This document shows positions 6,665-11,960 of a DNA stretch of 11,960 nucleotides, piece by piece. The first letter of the stretch is position 1, and each line of letters opens with the position of its first letter. Source of the stretch: Gammaproteobacteria bacterium UBA6968 (GTDB lineage Bacteria > Pseudomonadota > Gammaproteobacteria > Pseudomonadales > Azotimanducaceae); NCBI GenBank assembly GCA_002450255.1, contig DJYW01000158.1, forward strand, positions 1 to 11,960, in the 5' to 3' direction. A program made the position numbers and the translations under genes. The notes under the pieces were generated by a model, which made no database searches, was not told where the DNA came from, and worked only from the letters and a program-made list of their open reading frames with translations.

Positions 6665-7441
6665 ATGGAAACAATTACTTCAGATCTGGCATTCGACGGC
6701 GCGCAAGTTGCTGATGACCTGTTTCGCCTTTTGCGCTTACGGACGACGCCAATCGTAATGAAACTCTTCGAGGCGGAGAGCGACTTGAATGCGGTTGCGA
6801 AACTGCGGCGACCTACCGCTATTCACACTACCGATCAAATTGTCGGTCAAGCCGCCCGCAATGGTTGGACCGTCGGCATAACTGCCGCCGATTTAGTAGG
6901 TGATCAATGCGGTAGCGTTATCGGCTTGCACCCGCAAAGTGAAGAATGGCTATCGGGTAAAAAAATGGCCGGCGTTTGGTATGGCACAATCGAGGATGCG
7001 GCAGCGCATCAGGCTGCCATGGATGTAGTCCCATTCGGACGCTACGAAGCTATGGCCGTTAGCCCAATGGCCAGCGGCAGACTGAACCCACCAGATATTT
7101 GCCTCATTTATGCTACTCCCGCGCAAATGATCCTCTTTATCAACGGGCTGCAATGGCTCGGCTACAAAAAACTCAGCTTTTCCTGCGTCGGCGAGTCGGC
7201 CTGTGCCGACTCCTGGGGCCGTGCTTTGGCGACCGGTGAGCCTAGCCTATCGCTACCGTGTTTCGCCGAGCGCCGCTACGGCGGTGTCATGGATGACGAA
7301 ATGTTAATGGCAATTCCACCAAGCTATTTACCAGGTGTCGTTCGTGGATTAGAGGCCCTTTCGCGCAATGGGCTGCGTTATCCAATTCCAAGTTATAGCG
7401 TTAACAACGATGCTCGCGCAGGGATGGGCGTTAGCTATTAG
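6665..7441 (+). CDS. DUF169 family protein
   Basis: A 258-residue soluble protein with no signal peptide or membrane segment. It fits the DUF169 family (COG2043 type): an N-terminal helical part with 'LRLRTTPIVMKLFE' (24-36), a Cys at 82 in 'DQCGSVIGL', a middle 'PPDICLIYATPAQMILFING' region (142-161), then 'FSCVGESACADSWGRALATG' (172-191) and 'LSLPCFAERRYGG' (195-207). The family's cysteines are largely present (82, 146, 174, 180, 199) and could bind a metal or cofactor; that is an inference. The biochemical function of DUF169 proteins is not established to my knowledge. It lies downstream of the crotonase gene, but a 159-base gap with repeats means co-transcription is uncertain. Confidence 0.8.
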   Translation: METITSDLAFDGAQVADDLFRLLRLRTTPIVMKLFEAESDLNAVAKLRRPTAIHTTDQIVGQAARNGWTVGITAADLVGDQCGSVIGLHPQSEEWLSGKKMAGVWYGTIEDAAAHQAAMDVVPFGRYEAMAVSPMASGRLNPPDICLIYATPAQMILFINGLQWLGYKKLSFSCVGESACADSWGRALATGEPSLSLPCFAERRYGGVMDDEMLMAIPPSYLPGVVRGLEALSRNGLRYPIPSYSVNNDARAGMGVSY

Positions 7442-7491
7442 CCGCCAAGTGGATCAAAAACCCGTTTTCGATCATAAATAACGGTTATAAC

Positions 7492-7513
7492 GGCCATTTT
7501 ATTTTATATGGCC
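7492..7513. promoter_or_regulatory. Perfect 6-bp inverted repeat with AT-rich loop before the first bactofilin
   Basis: GGCCAT (7492-7497) and ATGGCC (7508-7513) flank a ten-base A/T-only spacer. The arrangement fits a regulator operator or a weak hairpin after the DUF169 gene. The bactofilin promoter must lie in this 108-base gap. It overlaps the second of two ATAACGG motifs (7478-7484, 7487-7493). Confidence 0.4.
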
Positions 7514-7549
7514 TGTAGTAGACTATGCTGGTTTTTTGAGGGTTAACTG

Positions 7550-7954
7550 GTGAAATTGAAACAGGCTCCACAATCTAGCTTCAGTCTAGTCGCTGCTGGC
7601 ACATCGCTCAGCGGAGATCTGGTTTTTAATGAAAAACTGATCATTGCCGGGAAGGTCAATGGCTCGATCACTTGCACCGGCGATGACTCCAGTGAACTAG
7701 AGATTATGGACGGCGGCCAGTTAATCGGCGAAATCAATGCGCCGAATATCAAAATTGATGGTCGTGTTGAAGCCACTATCAACGCATCGCAACTCGTCAC
7801 GATAGGGGGGTCGGCCCACGTCAGTGGCGTCATAAAATTCAATCAGTTGTCAGTCAGCCCGGGCGCCATAGTGAGCGGCGAACTGATAACTCAACGTACA
7901 GCGGGAAGTGATAACATCAAATCCTTTGGCGACCTCACAGAAGGTCGGAAATAA
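7550..7954 (+). CDS. Bactofilin family cytoskeletal protein (first copy)
   Basis: A 134-residue protein starting at GTG, with GAGGG seven bases upstream. The core (residues ~16-115) has the bactofilin signature: short beta strands at a regular period with glycines at turns, as in 'GTSLSGDLVFNEKLIIAGKV', 'LEIMDGGQLIGEINAPNIKI' and 'VTIGGSAHVSGVIKFNQLSV'. Bactofilins fold as a small right-handed beta helix and polymerise without nucleotide into filaments under the inner membrane, where they position cell-wall enzymes or other partners. The N-terminal tail (about 15 residues) and the C-terminal tail are polar and probably flexible, as usual. There is no transmembrane helix, so membrane attachment would use the tail or a partner. 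It is followed by a different bactofilin after 66 bases, which suggests co-assembly. Confidence 0.92.
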   Translation: MKLKQAPQSSFSLVAAGTSLSGDLVFNEKLIIAGKVNGSITCTGDDSSELEIMDGGQLIGEINAPNIKIDGRVEATINASQLVTIGGSAHVSGVIKFNQLSVSPGAIVSGELITQRTAGSDNIKSFGDLTEGRK

Positions 7955-7972
7955 AGCGAATCGTCGCTTTTT
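7953..7972 (+). terminator. Hairpin overlapping the first bactofilin stop codon, possible weak terminator or attenuator
   Basis: AAAGCGA (7953-7959), loop ATCG, TCGCTTT (7964-7970), then two more T's. The stem is a perfect 7 bp and overlaps the TAA at 7952-7954. The T-run is five bases (7968-7972), but three of these lie in the stem, so it is weak. It could lower expression of the second bactofilin and ParA relative to the first, or protect the message end. Confidence 0.45.
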
Positions 7973-7992
7973 AATAACCGTTTTAATAACGA
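7969..7992 (+). repeat. 12-bp tandem repeat carrying the ATAAC motif
   Basis: TTTTAATAACCG (7969-7980) is directly followed by TTTTAATAACGA (7981-7992), identical at 10 of 12 positions. It lies 29 bases before the second bactofilin start. The same ATAAC-G core appears twice in tandem before the first bactofilin (7478-7493). Confidence 0.6.
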
Positions 7993-8020
7993 TGAACTTG
8001 TGGACTTTTGAGAGGTTGTG

Positions 8021-8449
8021 ATGGCAGATTCAGATTCCGAGTACGAATTTTACGTTGGTGCTCAAACGCACTTAGAGGGCGCGTCTCTGGCTATAGATGG
8101 CACTGCGCGCATTGATGGCAAGATTGTTGGCAAAGTAGCTGTCAAACACCTCATAGTCGGCCCCGGTGGTGTAGTCCAAGGTGACATCTCTGGTGAAACA
8201 GCAAAAATTGAGGGCACTGTTGAAGACAGCCTGCAACTTTCCGGCAAACTTACCGTCTGTTCCTCGGGACGCATCCGCGGCAAAATCCAATATGGATCGC
8301 TGGAAACCATGGAAGGTGCCAAGCTGGTCGGTGAAATTTCTACAGATTGGGGCTCCGACGAAAATCGCGACGTCATATCTGACCGACTTGCTTCATTTAC
8401 CGCCGCGGTGGATGAAGACGGCGATGACGACGATGAGCTTACCGGCTAA
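8021..8449 (+). CDS. Bactofilin family protein (second, divergent copy)
   Basis: A 142-residue protein. AGAGG lies five bases before the ATG at 8021, so I use it rather than the GTG three bases earlier. The periodic beta-helix core spans about residues 12-110: 'GAQTHLEGASLAIDGTARID', 'GKVAVKHLIVGPGGVVQGDI', 'AKIEGTVEDSLQLSGKLTV' and 'GSLETMEGAKLVGEI'. It differs clearly from its neighbour in sequence, so this is an old paralogue pair rather than a recent duplication. The C-terminal tail ends in a strongly acidic cluster (DEDGDDDDE), a likely docking or charge-tuned segment. It probably builds a mixed or partner filament with the first bactofilin. The ParA gene follows after 44 bases. Confidence 0.9.
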   Translation: MADSDSEYEFYVGAQTHLEGASLAIDGTARIDGKIVGKVAVKHLIVGPGGVVQGDISGETAKIEGTVEDSLQLSGKLTVCSSGRIRGKIQYGSLETMEGAKLVGEISTDWGSDENRDVISDRLASFTAAVDEDGDDDDELTG

Positions 8450-8460
8450 AAAATAGGGCT

Positions 8461-8475
8461 GGGGCCCCCGGCCCC
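8461..8475 (+). terminator. Short GC-only hairpin between the second bactofilin and the ParA gene
   Basis: GGGGCC (8461-8466), loop CCC, GGCCCC (8470-8475). The stem is six GC pairs with no T-run after it, so it is not a classical intrinsic terminator. It ends eight bases before the ParA ribosome site and could act as an mRNA stability or translation-modulating element. Confidence 0.35.
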
Positions 8476-8493
8476 TCTCACTAAAGGATAGTC

Positions 8494-9261
8494 TTGAGCG
8501 TAGAATCGATTAAGCCTGACCGGCTCAAAAAGATTGCTTCCCCGACGAATATTATATTCGGCAATTCCAAGGGGGGTGTCGGAAAAAGTACGCTCGCTTT
8601 GATGGCCGGGCTTGGATTGGCGACCCGCCATCAAAATGCCGACATCGAGATCATCGACCTCGACCCGCAGGCAACCAGTAGTGATTCGCTGCAACGCTTT
8701 ACAAACGAGCGTTTTTCAGTCGTCCGTGATGAAGACTTTTTCCTAGCATCCGGATCTCCTAACAACGGCAATATCGTCAATCACATTGGCCACGACCGAG
8801 CGCGCCCGCAGCGGCAAAAGTTCATTATTTTCGACAGCCCTGCCGGCAGCGACCCCATCCGCAGCTCATTTTTGCTGCATTGCGACATCATCTTCGTACC
8901 CACTTCGGTTGCAGACGCGGACGTTTTCGCGACGCACAAATTTCTCGCTGGGCTGCAGGAGCTTATAGATAAGCGCTCGACCGCTGATGAGCAGCTGCCT
9001 GCCGTCGTCATTTTGCCCAACATGGTAGATTGTCGCGATGACTTCAATAACGTCCGCCATGCGTTTGGCGCGGAGCCGTTTTTACTAGGACATCCCTTGT
9101 ATTACGCACCAATCTACCGGCGAGCTTTTCGCGCCGATGAGGGTGACGTTAGTGTCAAACTTCTGCTGAAGCAGGCGAAACCCTATTTGAAATGGTTGGT
9201 CGATGTCATCAGCAATCACGATTCGCTGCCACGTATGCCGGCAAAGCTTTACCAACTCTAA
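8494..9261 (+). CDS. Orphan ParA/MipZ-like ATPase
   Basis: A 255-residue protein starting at TTG, with AAGGA five bases upstream. It shows the ParA/MinD deviant Walker A KGGVGKST (26-33) with the signature lysine at 26, the DLDPQ motif (55-59), and a Walker B-like strand 'FIIFDSPAGSD' (110-120). A later 'VVILPNMVD' strand (171-179) matches the guanine/adenine-recognition position of the fold. Such ATPases dimerise on ATP and form gradients or positions on nucleoid or membrane to place cargo. No parB-like gene or candidate parS site is visible. Its place right after two bactofilins suggests it positions the bactofilin assembly, or is anchored by it, rather than segregating DNA. Length is normal for a chromosomal ParA. 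The name ParA is by family; whether it is closer to MipZ or ParA cannot be settled here. Confidence 0.88.
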   Translation: MSVESIKPDRLKKIASPTNIIFGNSKGGVGKSTLALMAGLGLATRHQNADIEIIDLDPQATSSDSLQRFTNERFSVVRDEDFFLASGSPNNGNIVNHIGHDRARPQRQKFIIFDSPAGSDPIRSSFLLHCDIIFVPTSVADADVFATHKFLAGLQELIDKRSTADEQLPAVVILPNMVDCRDDFNNVRHAFGAEPFLLGHPLYYAPIYRRAFRADEGDVSVKLLLKQAKPYLKWLVDVISNHDSLPRMPAKLYQL

Positions 9262-9267
9262 TCCTAT

Positions 9268-9304
9268 CTAGTTGTAGTCGACGCCAGCCTCGACCTGCAG
9301 CTAG
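9268..9304. terminator. Two-tier hairpin in the convergent gap between the ParA and transglycosylase genes
   Basis: The outer stem CTAGTTG (9268-9274) pairs with CAGCTAG (9298-9304), including one G-T wobble. The inner stem GTCGA (9277-9281) pairs with TCGAC (9290-9294), with an eight-base loop. It sits exactly between two convergent stops, which fits a bidirectional transcription-ending structure. No T-run follows on either strand, so the function is inferred from position and pairing. Confidence 0.4.
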
Positions 9305-9323
9305 CTCCCCACCCAATCACGCC

Positions 9324-11959
<2,636 letters not shown>

Positions 11960-11960
11960 T

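Noticed and set aside
7550..8449. Recent tandem duplication of one bactofilin gene
   Set aside because: The two proteins share fold periodicity but little residue identity by eye, so they are old paralogues or independent members.
8494..9261. Plasmid or phage partition locus
   Set aside because: No parB, parS-like repeats, replication or mobile genes are present, and flanking genes are chromosomal.

Overview
The window looks like an ordinary chromosomal segment of a mid-GC, probably gammaproteobacterial (perhaps marine) bacterium. This rests on a gammaproteobacterial-looking LigA, outer-membrane-type lipoproteins, and dense short operons with Shine-Dalgarno-led genes, several starting with GTG or TTG. 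The taxonomic guess is inference. I see no rRNA, tRNA, CRISPR array, insertion sequence or phage gene.

Layout. (1) Bases 1-3007 hold envelope or secreted proteins. They are the start of a minus-strand secreted protein with a Gly/Ser/Thr/Ala-rich body (1-216), a non-coding gap (217-531), a minus-strand DUF3108-like exported protein (532-1605), and, divergent from it, a plus-strand lipoprotein that looks like an alpha/alpha-toroid protein (1844-3007). (2) Bases 3057-7441 hold metabolic genes. They are a minus-strand thiamine-diphosphate enzyme of the acetolactate-synthase-like type and, divergent from it, a class I methyltransferase, a crotonase-fold protein lacking both usual catalytic glutamates, and a DUF169 protein. 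The gap between the last two carries three copies of a 16-bp tandem repeat. (3) Bases 7550-9261 hold a compact plus-strand cassette of two different bactofilins and an orphan ParA/MipZ-like ATPase, with small hairpins in the gaps. (4) Bases 9324-11956 hold, on the minus strand, a complete ligA followed by a lytic-transglycosylase lipoprotein whose ATG overlaps the ligA stop. This pair converges on the ParA gene.

How the genes may work together. The clearest functional unit is the bactofilin-bactofilin-ParA cassette. Bactofilins polymerise into scaffolds that position cell-wall enzymes, and ParA-type ATPases can place such scaffolds or be placed by them. The convergent murein hydrolase lipoprotein is a possible but unproven partner. 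The thiamine-diphosphate enzyme, crotonase and DUF169 genes suggest a small catabolic or acyl-CoA neighbourhood, but no pathway can be named from sequence alone. No striking new system is evident; the points most worth checking are the bactofilin/ParA cassette, the atypical crotonase and the toroid lipoprotein.
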